Positions 11,547 to 22,516 of a stretch of 64,000 bases of DNA are shown here, piece by piece. Source of the stretch: Periconia sp. R9002 (taxonomy: Eukaryota > Ascomycota > Dothideomycetes > Pleosporales > Periconiaceae); NCBI GenBank assembly GCA_023627715.1, contig JAMAHW010000011.1, forward strand, positions 62,001 through 126,000, read 5' to 3'. A program made the position numbers and the translations under genes. A model generated the notes under the pieces. That model was not told the DNA's origin. It was given only the letters and a program-made list of their open reading frames with translations, and ran no database searches. The first letter of the stretch is position 1; each line of letters begins with the position of its first letter.

Positions 11547-14347
11547 TTACGGCATCTCGACATACCGCCACTTCAAATCCTTCAAGTCTCCTTCTCCGGC
11601 CAATGTGACTTCCTTGGTCTCTCCTGGTACAATGTCAAAGCCATTGTCGCTCAATACTATACCCTCTTTTTCACTAAAAACGAACCCCTTCACTGGCTTT
11701 TGGGCGGTTACATGAGCCTTTTTCCCGCCCTCTAGATAACTAACCTGGACATCACGCCCGTCAAAGCCAAGGTATTTGATAGGATCTGGCCACGAAATAT
11801 CGCTACCAACCTTTTTGCCATCAATCGTCAACGTGACATGAATGACGAATGGATCGGCCGAGGATGGCTGAAATGGAGTCTTGGGATCTGTTCCGTCCAG
11901 GGTAGCGACTTTTTTGCCTTTGATGACTTCCGTGGTTCCATTTGCTGCTACTTCTATCTCTTGGGAGAAGCCTTCTAGGACGTCTTTCCCGCTTTTCACG
12001 GAGATAAATCGTACAGTTACTTCGCCTTTAAGGCCTTGGGTTTTGGAGCTCGCGACCCAACAATCGAATTCTACTTCGCCCCAGATGTTTCGCATGTCAA
12101 TGTGGCTCTAGATGCATGTATAAGTACAATGTCACGTATGGATAACTTGACAAGGTTTTTGTGAAGATTGCCAGTTGAAGCTGGGGTATACATACAGTGT
12201 CTCGATGCCACAGCTTATCGGCTGGTCTGACGGTCCAATCGCAAGTCTTGCGCTGAACGTTGACGGTAATGGGCTGCAACTCACGCTTGATGGCGTAGTA
12301 CCCAGGCTTAGGAGTTTTGAGGTAATCAACAACAGCCCAGCTCATGGTGTGCCAACACTAAAAAGATCAGTAAAACTCATTTGACAAGTGTTCGTGCGCG
12401 CCATCGAACTTCTTGACGTACATCGTTGAGCTGCCACACCAAAACCCCTCCATTCTTCCGCCTCCCAGGCGCGCCCCAGTCACGACGCCATGACTTATAT
12501 GCCCAAGTAAGTGCATCAGCTTGCATCACCTGAGTGAGATGCGTGAAACTCAGGAGATCGTATCGAATGCGGTAATTCTCCGCCACGTACGATATCAGGC
12601 GTCGCTCGTGCCCAATGGCTTTGTTCCGGAAGTCCATGGCCATAGAACCTGGATAGCGATCTTCTTCATGCGTGATACACTTCTCCAGGGTGTCTAAGTG
12701 TGGGTACGCCTCCATCCCGAACTCACTGACGAAGCGGCCGCCCATGGAAGGAAGTCGCTGATAGGGCTCCATGGAACCGTGCCAGAGGTTCCACTGATGA
12801 CAATCGCCTACCGTGAAATCCGGCACCAGTACTGTCGAAGTGCCATTACCAAAGGGCGACGAAGGATGGTACGGTATACCTTTGGTCTCTTCTCCTACGA
12901 TTTTCGGCAGGAGATACTCGTAGATGTATCGTGCTGGGAAATTCGTTTTCAGCCACGACTGAGGATCTTTGTCCTCTTCATAGTTATATTCTAGACCGTA
13001 TCGCTCGACGATCTGGTAGTCCTCATTGTTTCCCGCCCATATGATCAAACTTGGGTGGTTTCGTAGCCTGCGAACATTTTGCCGCGCCTCGGTCTCCACA
13101 GATTCAAGATACGATTGATAGGCAGGATAGTTTGCGCATGCAAAGGCGAAGTCTTGCCATATTAAGACACCTAGCTCGTCGGCAGCGTGGTAAAAAGCGT
13201 CGGATTCGTAGATTCCTCCTCCCCATACGCGCACCATAGTTTGGTTTCCCTCTGCTGCTTTTTTGATCCAAGCATAATAATCTGCATCTGTGAGACGAGA
13301 AAGGAAGGAATCGGCGGGAATCCAACAGCTTCCGCCGCTGAAGATGTCTACGTTGTTGACACGAAAATAGAAAGATGTGCCATCGCTGTCAGGCTCTTGA
13401 ACGAGGTCAACTTTTCGGAAGCCAACGACTTTCGACACTTGGTGTACTGCTGACTCTGAAGACTCGGCTGAACTCAAGGTTGCAGAAAGCTTGTATAAAC
13501 TAGGTAATCCGTAGCCACGAGGCCACCAAAGTTCAGGATGTTCAAGGCTGAAGGTCGTGCTCAAGGTTCCTTCAGGATGTCCATGTGCTTGTTGGAGATC
13601 GCTGTTCCGCAAAATCACACAATCATCCTGTGTAGAAGCCAACTCAGTAGTGACTTGCCCGTTCCCATCGACCTTTGCGAATATTTTCCCAGTAACCTGA
13701 GTCAATTCTGGATTAAATTCGTATTCTATCCAGACGTCCTCAATACGAGCAGAGAAGGTCTCCAGGCGGATCGGCTTCCACGGACCACAACCAAGCAAGA
13801 GAGGACCCCAATCCCATCCCCAGTGATACTGAGTTTTTCGGACCGGTCCACGGGAAACTTCAGTCTGGTGGACAATGAAACGATGCTCGCTATGTTCTTT
13901 CACCAGATCCAGCCCCTTTTGTCTCGCAGACTCAAATTCAATTTCCAAAACGAACTCCTCGGTTGACTTCGCTTGCTTGACAGCATCGCTGATATCGACA
14001 CGGTGTTCAATGAACATGTTTTCTGCTTGTAGGATGCGGTTTCCGTTTAGGTAGACCGTAGCGAACGTATCTAATCCTTCGAAAACCAGCGCAGTTCTGG
14101 CGCTCGGGTTTCCTTTTTGGTTGGGAGGTTTGAAGCTGGTTCGGTATGTCCATGACTCGTCCGCAATCCAACGCGAGGAAAGTTCATTGAGGTCTTTGAA
14201 GGGGTCCGATATCTTGCCGTTTGAGAGGAGGTCCAAGTGAACTTCCGTCGGTACATTGTTCGCCGGCAGATACTCCGAATCCGAGGAACGTTCTCCTTGC
14301 TTGAAGGTCCAGCCTGAAGATAGGAGCTGGGATTCCAGCGGTGCCAT
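11547..14347 (-). CDS. GH2 beta-mannosidase (intracellular type)
   Basis: Predicted 882-residue enzyme in three exons: 14347-12422, 12357-12196 and 12107-11547, all phase 0. It hydrolyses terminal beta-mannosyl residues from manno-oligosaccharides. No signal peptide (starts MAPLESQLLSSGWTF), matching cytosolic fungal mannosidase B rather than the secreted A form. Diagnostic blocks: YHWGWDWGP (174-182), VRVWGGGIYE (372-381), WQDFAFACANYP, the acid/base region NHPSLIIWAGNNED with Glu442, and the nucleophile region RFVSEFGMEAYP with Glu542. The active-site tail WQLND joins exon 2 (CWHTMSWAVVDY), and this conserved W-Q-L-N-D-x-W supports the intron choice. The C-terminus is a beta-sandwich-like domain. 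It shares a 403-bp divergent promoter with an MFS sugar transporter, which suggests the two are co-regulated: uptake of a manno-oligosaccharide, then cleavage inside the cell. Confidence 0.93.
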
Positions 14348-14750
14348 GTTGTAATCTTTGACTATTCACCAGAGGCAAATACAAAGATTATTTGATACCT
14401 GCAGAAACCAGGAAAAGGTTTTCCGAGGATTAAGAAATTGAACCATTTAGCGAAAGAGGTATTCCGCACTGATTCGTCGCCAAGGTGGTGTTCCTTCGGC
14501 TTGCTGCCGAAAGTAGACATGTCAAAATGCGGGGTCCCCTAACGGCTGCCCCAACAGGGCAGTGATCGACGCCCAAGGAAGCTTTTCGCTATCTGATCGT
14601 CCAGAAACAAATGCTTCTGATAGGAAACGGAGAAATGCCGCGTGATCCTGCATAAGACATGTCTGTGCCGGCCCCCGAGACCTTGGTCCTGGGGAAGTCT
14701 TTCTTACTCCACTTGTTTCATACCTATCCGATTGACTGAACATTGATAAG
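14348..14750. promoter_or_regulatory. Bidirectional promoter between beta-mannosidase and sugar transporter
   Basis: 403 bp between two divergently transcribed genes whose products would act in sequence. No gene fits here. No TATA box is obvious for either direction. I did not find a binding site that I would assert. Confidence 0.55.
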
Positions 14751-16749
14751 ATGAGTGAGAAAGAGGTCAAAAACGAAGAGTTTGTTGGAGAGAAGAAACT
14801 GGCTGAAGATGGTACCAAGGTTTTGGAGGAGAGTGAGGTAGAGGGCGTGAACCCGACACTAGCGACCATCATAGCGAAGCATCCACCCAATCCATGGGGG
14901 AAAGGCCACCTGCAACTGTACGCCTTGGCCGCTGTGTGCTTCCTCAATAGCACTATGAGCGGTGAGTTACTTCATACGACCAAGGTTGTTTCTGATTTTT
15001 GTAGGATTTGATGGTTCACTCATGGGCTCTATCAATGCGTTGCCCAACTACACTAAATACTACAATCTCCCTCAAACGGGGACATTGTCTACAGGAATTG
15101 TCTTTGCGATCTTTCAGATTGGTCAGATGTGCGCCGCGCTTTTCGTATGGATGGCAGACTGGTAAGTACTGGCAACAAACGGCGAGCACCGGCTATTGCT
15201 GATCATAGTAGGCTCGGGAGGAAAAAGCTCATCTTCATAGGGGCGGCGGGTACAATTGTGGGTGCGATTGTGACTGCTACAGCGAAAACACTCCCAGTTT
15301 TCATCGGCGGAAGATTCCTACTAAGTTTTGTGTGTAAAACCAAACGAATCTAGTTATTCGCCGTTGCTAACATTCACAGTTTGCGCAACTGGCCTGCGCA
15401 GCAAGCCCTCTGTACCTCATTGAAGTGGCCCCTCCGCAATATCGCGGCACCCTCGCAGGTCTCTACAACACCTTCTTTTATCTAGGATCTATCTTAGCCA
15501 ATAGCTCTGTCTATGGCGCCCACAAGCATCTCTCAGACTCGAACCTCGACTGGCGCCTCCCATTATGGCTTCAGATGATCTGTCCTGGGATTGTGAGCGT
15601 GGTAATACTCTTCTTCCCCGAATCACCCCGATGGCTCGTCGGCGAAGACCGCTATGAGGAGGCCAGAGAATTTCTCATCAAGCATCATGCGAACGGTGAT
15701 GCAGATCATCCGCTCGTCGCTTTGGAGATGGCCGAGATGACGGAATCCCTTCGCAAGGAACCCGTCATAAAGAATTGGCGCCACTTTTTCGATCTATCCG
15801 TATTGTACAGGACGAGAGCAAGGAGATATCGCACCATGCTTAACCTGACGTTTGCTTGGTTTGGACAGTTCAGTGGGAATAAGTAAGCTCCGCCCATATC
15901 TCTGGCAGAAGACTCAGACTGACACCCGCCAGCGTTGTCTCCTACTATCTTCCATATTTGTGTACGTATCACTTGCAAATTGCTGTCAAACTCGCGTAAA
16001 ACGGTACTCGAAGTTTTGGTTTTCTAATAGAACTTAACTAACTATATCCCTCGCATTTAGTGGCGAATGTCGGCATCAAGGATACTGACACCAAGTTGCT
16101 ACTCAACATAATGTACTCGGTCGTTGGGTGGATCTTTGCGACGGCTGGTGCCCGACTACACGATGTCTTCGGTAGACGAAAAATGCTACTCGGTGCCACG
16201 CTCGGCCTCATCATCACCCTCTCCGTCACCGCTGGGACGGCGGCCGGCTACGTCAACACGAAGAGTAAAACCAGCTCGAACGCATCGATCGCATTCATTT
16301 TCATCTTCGGCGCGATATTTGCTTTCGCATTTACGAGCATGCAACCCATCTATCCCGGGGAAGTCATGTCGAATGACATGCGGGCTAAAGGAATGGGCAC
16401 GTACAAGCTCTCGGGCGGACTGGCGGGTTTTGTAAACACTTTTGCCGCACCGATCGCGTTGGCTAATGTATTCGCATTCCAATCATTCGTATGACGGGAT
16501 TTAGCTGACTGTCTACAGATTGGATACTGGTTCTATGTCTTCTTCGTATTCTGGGACGTCTTTGAGTTCACGTTTATGTATTTCTTCTTTGTCGAGACAA
16601 AGGGTCTTACACTTGAAGAGATGGACGAAATTTTCGAGGCAAAGAATCCGAGGAAGGCGAGTACGGAGAAGAAGAAAGTGAAAGTGAAGACCGTCCTGCG
16701 AGAGGATGGAAAGATTGAAGATGAGATTGTAGAGAAAGTGGAGGCTTAG
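14751..16749 (+). CDS. MFS sugar transporter (hexose/lactose-permease-like, 12 TM)
   Basis: 551 residues in seven exons: 14751-14961, 15005-15161, 15212-15329, 15380-15882, 15933-15961 (29 nt), 16061-16467 and 16519-16749; phases all close. Plasma-membrane proton/sugar symporter of the SP family. Family signatures: [15 protein letters not shown] after TM1, [13 protein letters not shown] (motif A) after TM2, [34 protein letters not shown] at the end of TM6, [10 protein letters not shown] in the second half, and [16 protein letters not shown] after TM12. The central loop ([10 protein letters not shown]...) is typical of the lactose/cellobiose permease subgroup. Exon 3 is joined using a GTGTGT donor, the weakest site in the model. 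It sits head to head with the beta-mannosidase, so a disaccharide or manno-oligosaccharide substrate is plausible but inferred. Confidence 0.9.
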
Positions 16750-17383
16750 GGGCACTGGGATGATTGGATGAAGTGAAAGTCAGAAGAACGTGGATAGCGA
16801 AGACGCTGATCCTACTTGGCTATCAGTTGCACTCCTACAAGAATTCGGCTGTTCAATCGCATGGTGTGGCCCTAGCATTCAGCTCATTACTGCTTCGGTC
16901 CCCCAGTCTGAAAATAAAAAAACTCCCGCGTTTCTTCGCTCGATAATGAATCTTTTTGGCACATATGCTAATACAGGCTGACTGGACTGTCAGCTAAATA
17001 CAAAACTAGACATATGCTGCGAGAATGTTAAACTGTTCCATAAGCTTACCACGAAAAGTCCTTTACGAGCTGAAAGCACTAACAAGCATTTCTAATTTGT
17101 AAAAGTTTTACCAGGCTGGCCCCCATCACTGCACGGAAATTTGTGCGATGCGGTGGAAAGGGGGATACGACAGTGGCTAGAGCTACCAGTAAAGAGCCGA
17201 GACGGCCCTGGTAAGGCTGAAACTCAATACATCAGTCAGCACGAACTTACCCGCACTACACCTCAAGAAAAGATTTAGTTTTACGATGGGTTTGATGTAT
17301 TTAAATCTGTGCAAATCCGTGTGGGATTGAATATTCTATGTCGAGCGTTTGTTTATCACTCATTTGGACACTCGTCTACAGAC
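16750..17383. other. Intergenic region with TATA-like box for the next gene
   Basis: No gene seen. TATTTAAA at 17298-17305 lies about 80 bp upstream of the ATG at 17384. It argues that an earlier in-frame codon at 17309 lies outside the transcript. Confidence 0.45.
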
Positions 17384-18943
17384 ATGTTGTACAACATTGC
17401 GTTGATATTTTGCCTTGCGGCCGTCTCTGCACAAAAAACAATTGATTACAAGAAGGCGTGGACTTCGAAAGGCGACAAATTACCCGACTTCTCGTACGCA
17501 GGCTATCATCGATCCGAAGTTTCGCTCCCTGATCCTAACTCAACAGCCACCAAAACAATTAATCCCGGTTCTGGCGACCAGTCTTCCGCTATTCAAGCTG
17601 CGCTGGACGAAGTATACAAAGAGGGTGGAGGCGTAGTACTTTTGAAAGCGGGCACATACGCACTTTCTACGCCACTCGTGATCCAAAATGGAACAGTACT
17701 AAGAGGCGACGGTATCGGTAAAACCATCTTGACCGTCAAAGACTTGAAGCAAGATGTCATCACCATTGGCAAAACAACGGAAAAGGAGAAGAGAAGCGCC
17801 AGTGTCGACATCACAGACAAATACGTGCCAGCTGGCACCTCCACGGTGCAAGTCGCGGACCCTAGCAAGTTCAAGGTGGGAATGACTGTCTACGTGGAGC
17901 GAGATGTCACTCAGAAATGGATTGACGCCATGGGGATGACTGCCTACAAGAAGGGAGGCGACCACGACCGTGACTTCACGTGGATAAAGCCGGGTACTCC
18001 AGTCTCGCAGCCGCGTCAGGTTCGAGTGGTTGAAGGAAAGGCTGTTTCTTTCACGATTCCGCTTACAGATTCGCTCAATTCAGAGGGTGGTTTGATGTCT
18101 CCTAAGCTCACTCCATATGAGGCTCCTCCGCAGCCCCAGGAGATGGGTATTGAGGTACGTGTGTCGCAGTCAAGAAACTCGAAGCAGACACGCAACAAAA
18201 CTATTTGTTTCGAACTTACTAACTCTGTCTGTATTCAGAACCTCAGCATGCGAGTGAACCCGTCATGCTCCGGAAAAGTCCTCACAGACACAACCTGCAC
18301 TCAAAGTGCAGTAAACTTCCCAGCATGGACCATAAATTCCTGGGCACGTAATCTGGATCTCACCGGGTTCAACAATCAAATCAACGTCGAGGAGTCAGCA
18401 GCTCAAATCACAATCACCAACGTGACGATGAACCGCGACGCCCCAACCGATAACGGTGCAGGGTATGCGCTTGACATTGCCATCAGCGGGAATCTAGTCC
18501 TAGTGCACAATTGCAAATCCAAGGGAGCCAAGGAAGCAAGAAGCTACAACGTCGCAACGCAGAAACTAACACCCGGACCCAACGCGTGTGTCGGGTTTGA
18601 AGCCCAGCAACCCGTCCAGAGCATCGAGCCACATCAGAGGTGGGCTCACGGGTTTCTCAATGAAGGCAGCAAAGTCGCCGCTGTGCTTTATAGGAATCGC
18701 GCAGGCGCAGGATCCGGGCACGGCTGGACAGTTACAAATGCTGTTTCGTGGAATTCAAACTCTTCATCGATCGTCATGCAAGATCCTCCACTCGGACAAA
18801 ACTACTGCTTCGGTTGCGTCGGCCCAAAGTCAAAGAAACCTGGAGAAGAATCAAACAGCACTGGAGAATATGGGGATTTTGTGGACCCTCCGAGCTTGTT
18901 CGCACAGCAGCTAAAGGATCGAGGTTTTGATTTTAAGTTGTGA
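17384..18943 (+). CDS. Secreted right-handed beta-helix protein, pectate-lyase-like fold (possible polysaccharide lyase)
   Basis: 491 residues in two exons, 17384-18154 and 18239-18943. The 84-nt interval between them is open in frame, but has a GTACGT donor, a CTTACTAAC branch site and a TTCAG acceptor, so I read it as an intron. The signal peptide MLYNIALIFCLAAVSA ends at A-Q. Next come FSYAGYHRSE, then INPGSGDQSSAIQAALDEV and GGGVVLLKAGTYALSTPLVIQNGTVLRGDG: the start of the pectate-lyase-3-like beta-helix used by several lyases and hydrolases that act on uronic-acid or other plant and microbial polysaccharides. There are several N-glycosylation sequons and a Cys-containing C-terminal half. 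I cannot assign a CAZy family from memory. Its neighbours (AA9, GH2, sugar transporter) support a role in cell-wall polysaccharide breakdown. Confidence 0.8.
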   Translation: MLYNIALIFCLAAVSAQKTIDYKKAWTSKGDKLPDFSYAGYHRSEVSLPDPNSTATKTINPGSGDQSSAIQAALDEVYKEGGGVVLLKAGTYALSTPLVIQNGTVLRGDGIGKTILTVKDLKQDVITIGKTTEKEKRSASVDITDKYVPAGTSTVQVADPSKFKVGMTVYVERDVTQKWIDAMGMTAYKKGGDHDRDFTWIKPGTPVSQPRQVRVVEGKAVSFTIPLTDSLNSEGGLMSPKLTPYEAPPQPQEMGIEVRVSQSRNSKQTRNKTICFELTNSVCIQNLSMRVNPSCSGKVLTDTTCTQSAVNFPAWTINSWARNLDLTGFNNQINVEESAAQITITNVTMNRDAPTDNGAGYALDIAISGNLVLVHNCKSKGAKEARSYNVATQKLTPGPNACVGFEAQQPVQSIEPHQRWAHGFLNEGSKVAAVLYRNRAGAGSGHGWTVTNAVSWNSNSSSIVMQDPPLGQNYCFGCVGPKSKKPGEESNSTGEYGDFVDPPSLFAQQLKDRGFDFKL

Positions 18944-19872
18944 TTTCTTCATTCTCGGATATTGACTTCTGATGCCAATGGGCCATCGGACACAAAAGCT
19001 AGAATTAATAATCACGTTGAACACTTTCCCCAATTGCAGTTGTTGGCGTTTCTAGATTAATATCATTCTCAATCGATGCATCTCTGTTAACCAAAAGCTG
19101 GCGCCACATTCTTCATAGGTGGAACTAAGTCCCCCGTAAGATTTAAAGAAAGGTTGCATCACATGAATGCTGAATCTCACGTTTTCGAGAAGCATCCATG
19201 ATCGCGATCGATGCTGATGAATAAAATGATATCACGCCTCACTACCCTTGGCTTTGATGCGAATTTCTAAAGCCCTATTAATGAATGCCATACCATGCAT
19301 GCAATGGCTGGTGGAATCGTATTGCGCCGTGTGGGGAAATCTGACCATGTGAATCGATAATATATAAATGTTGGCTTCGATGAATTGTTGTCATTCGCTA
19401 GTTTCTTAGGCAAGTGTTCGGCTGCGGCATACGAGCGTCCACGTTCCGGCAAATATTAGATTACTCTGGGGAAATTTTAGATTAACACGAGAAAAAACCA
19501 GGTCACGAACCCCGGCTTAGGATTTGACCAGAAGCCCTCCAAGCCCGTTGGATCATATGGACATGGCCGAAATATGGTGTTGTTGTTGAGGTCGAGGCGC
19601 GATGCCAATTTCACTATGCCGCTTCTCTCCACGCCGTCGCTCGTGGCACCGTCTTTGATCGTTTGCACACACTTTAGGAGGCTTGTGTATTACCTGTAGG
19701 GGTCCGGAGTTGTCCATCCGTGTCCGAATGTGAAGGCAGACGTGCGATCTCTGCCTACTTCGTAGAGACAGAGAGGAAGTATTTAAGCCTGGCACGATCT
19801 GCACCAAACCAGCTCGAACATCCTCAAATCAACTCGATAACCCGGTCAATACTCGCTTCCTCGGTCCTTAAG
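18944..19872. other. Intergenic region with TATA-like box for the second AA9 gene
   Basis: No gene supported. TATTTAAG at 19780-19787 is about 93 bp upstream of the AA9 start at 19873. The rest is AT-rich without recognisable content. Confidence 0.4.
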
Positions 19873-20972
19873 ATGCACGGTACTACCCTGGCTATCGGCG
19901 CCTTTGCCGCACTCCTCGACACCGCGTCTGCCCACGGCTTCGTTACCGGCGTCAAGTCCGGATCCACGTGGACCCCAGGTGCCGACCCCGTCTGGTACTA
20001 CCTCCCTTCGACCCAGCGAGCTCAGACTGCCGGATGGGACGCTCTGAACCAAGATCTCGGCTTGTAGGTATACTCCATGCGTTGAGATTTTGAGGGTTTT
20101 CTATCGGAATGACACTGACTCTGTAAAGTGTCGAGCCTAACAATTTGGGCACCTCAGATGTCAATTGCCACAAGAGCGCTACCGCTGGTCGCTTGTACGC
20201 AGACGTTGCTGCGGGAAGCACCATCCAGCTCCCCTGGAACACATGGCCTAGTGATAGCCACAAGGGCCCTGTAGTATGTATATCTGAGATTGCATCGAAT
20301 ACACGCCGAGACTTCTATGATCTAACTAATGCCTTCTTAGATCAACTACATCGCGCCATGTAACGGTGACTGCACTACCTTGGTAAGCATCTTCGAGATA
20401 TCTCAATAGACGTGGCGGCCTTTGCTGACTATGTCCCAAAGACTCCCACCGCCCTCAGGTGGACCAAGATCCAAGAATCTGGTCTCAGCAACGGCAAATG
20501 GCCTACCGATCGTAAGTTTTGTTATAACCAACATCATCTGCACTTCGCTGACCTGCGTGATAGCCATGCCCAGCAATAACTTCACCCTCACTGCCACAAT
20601 TCCCAAGTAAGTGCCACTAAGATTATAAAGAGGTCAGAAATATGACACCACTAACTCTCTTCCAGGAATTTGAAAGCTGGCAACTACGTCCTTCGCCACG
20701 AGATCATCGCTCTTCATGGGTAAAGAAACCCCCATCCCATTCAAAAGCATCAAATACTAACTCTGTTCAGTGCACAAAACGACAACGGTGCCCAGCTTTA
20801 CATGCAGTGTCTCAACCTCCGTGTCAGTGGATCCGGAAGCGTTGCCCCCAGTAACGGTGTCGCCGGTACCTCGCTCTACACCAAAAACGATCCTGGAATC
20901 AAGTTTAACATCTACACTAACCCTACCTCGTACCCCATCCCCGGGCCTGCCGTCTGGACTGGCGCTAACTAG
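19873..20972 (+). CDS. AA9 lytic polysaccharide monooxygenase, second copy, seven exons
   Basis: 248 residues in seven exons: 19873-20063, 20129-20273, 20341-20382, 20442-20511, 20564-20606, 20666-20719 and 20771-20972; all phases agree. Copper-dependent oxidative cleavage of beta-1,4-glucans outside the cell. The signal peptide MHGTTLAIGAFAALLDTASA is followed by His21, the copper-brace N-terminus. The second brace His is in SDSHKGPV, followed by INYIAPCNGDC. WTKIQESGL, GNYVLRHEIIALHG and QLYMQCLNLRVSGSGS are diagnostic AA9 blocks, and the Tyr of QLYMQC fits the axial tyrosine. No carbohydrate-binding module. Sequence and exon structure differ strongly from the intronless AA9 gene at 9905, so these are distant paralogues, not a recent tandem duplication. 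The first donor is GTAGGT; the alternative GTATAC five nt later would put a stop in frame. Confidence 0.93.
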
Positions 20973-21550
20973 GGTGGTGCTGATATTCGGGCTTATTGGT
21001 TGGATAGATGGGTGGCTGTTCTCTGCTAGGTATAGACGAGGGATTCAGATAATAGTCAATGTAATTAACTACATTGATCCTACTCTTTTTGCTCAAACAT
21101 CTGTGGCGAGAGTAGCAAAGAATTGAATAAGCTTCAATCGCTCAAAATGGCAGTTCACGTGAACTTACGATGATGAACTGTCAGGTATCAAGATCCATTA
21201 TCTATGCAATCTAGCGACTATTTTTGACAAATAGGATTGCACGTATTGTGCGTTTGTAAAGTTTGTTAAGCAGGTTGATGATTGAGTAGAATGGAAGTGT
21301 CGCACAGATTAGGATGGGTAAGGAGGTAATTGAGGGGAAACGATAGAGGAGTCAACTTTTTTGGGACAAGTTCTGTATAGGAATGGGGTAGATTTTCGTA
21401 CAAGAGAAGATTGTGTGAGGGTCATTTGGGAAGGGCAGCTTATGCAAGGGATTTTTTGTGAGGGACGATTTTGTGAGATACTACATAGGTCTGGTACCTA
21501 CATAGGTAAGTAGGTATACGTCAATACTTCCTCCTTACCTAAGAACAAAG

Positions 21551-21648
21551 TGACTAAGCATTATCACCCGTGTAGGATGAAATGCCTCCTTGCCCCTCCC
21601 CTCCTTATGTAAGGCTTTTTCTACTATACGGGCGATAATGCTTAGTCA
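21551..21648. mobile_element. Small palindromic terminal-inverted-repeat element (98 bp)
   Basis: The left end TGACTAAGCATTATCACCCG (21551-21570) and the right end CGGGCGATAATGCTTAGTCA (21629-21648) are inverted repeats with one mismatch over 20 bp. The interior has CCTCCTTATGTAAGG, shared with the copies at 11178 and 22265. No coding capacity. MITE-like by size and structure; the target-site duplication is not clear. Confidence 0.75.
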
Positions 21649-21866
21649 TTTTTGTTCGCCTTACATAACGATGATAAACTATCATGTATTAAGATCCATC
21701 ATCTACCTATAACGTTACAATGAAGCTTAAGGAAGTAGTTAAGTGAAAGCAATAGAGGGCTGTAGTGCAATCCGCTTTTTTGAGGGAGGTCTGTGTGAGG
21801 GGCGTTTGGTAAGGGCAGCTTATGTAAGGGATCTTTCTTGAGGGATCTTTTTGTATGAGGGATTAA

Positions 21867-21890
21867 TGATTAACCAATATCACCCGTGGA
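21867..21890. mobile_element. Fragment of the TGACTAAGCA element (left end only)
   Basis: TGATTAACCAATATCACCCG followed by TGGA matches the left terminal repeat of the copy at 22265 with two differences; the rest of the element is not recognisable downstream. Confidence 0.55.
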
Positions 21891-22264
21891 CTACAAACTT
21901 CTCTCGTAGAGTCGCTTACTAAGCACCACACACACAAAACGTCCCCCATGGGAAACGATCGAAATCATTCACAGTATCAACTCGGGTGGTGGATGACACT
22001 GGTTATGATGCGAGAGCATTGGAGGAGAAATGATTGATAGAATGCTGGAGCAGTACTATGAGAGATGGGGTATACATGTACACATGGATACATACCTATG
22101 TAGGTATGTAGGTATACAGAGAAGCACGTGACTTGGACACGGCGATACATTCACTCAAACATCTGGTACCAAAATCATATAAAAGGTTCTGGCATACGAC
22201 GTGCGTACACATACCTAGGTAAAGGAAGAGCTACCTTCTTATCAGCATATGAGGCAAGCAAAAA

Positions 22265-22380
22265 TGACTAAGCAATATCACCCGTGTAGCATAAAAGGCC
22301 TGCTTACCCCAGGGCCCCCTCCTTATATAAGCTTCGTACTCGCTGCCCTTTCGTGCTCCACGGATGATAATGCTTAGTCA
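22265..22380. mobile_element. Small palindromic terminal-inverted-repeat element (116 bp), best-preserved copy
   Basis: Left end TGACTAAGCAATATCACCCG (22265-22284), right end CACGGATGATAATGCTTAGTCA (22359-22380): an inverted repeat of about 22 bp with few mismatches. The left half continues with TAGCATAAAAGGCC and CCTCCTTATATAAGCTTCGT, which is shared with the inverted copy at 11178-11242. It includes a TATATAA sequence that could act as a promoter. No coding capacity. Confidence 0.78.
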
Positions 22381-22487
22381 TTGCTGGTCGCCATGTACGT
22401 CCCCCCTCTTCTCCATTTGTGTGAGGGACGCTTACCTAAGAGATTGCGGGGTAGTTCTACGTGTAGGTATGAGGGACGACCATTTGT

Positions 22488-22516
22488 ACTCCACGGGTGA
22501 TTTTGCTTTGTAATCA
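22488..22516. mobile_element. Fragment of the TGACTAAGCA element (right end only)
   Basis: CTCCACGGGTGATTTTGCTT then TGTAATCA is a degenerate right terminal repeat; compare CTCCACGGATGATAATGCTT at 22356. It lies next to two TGTGTGAGGGAC motifs. Confidence 0.5.
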
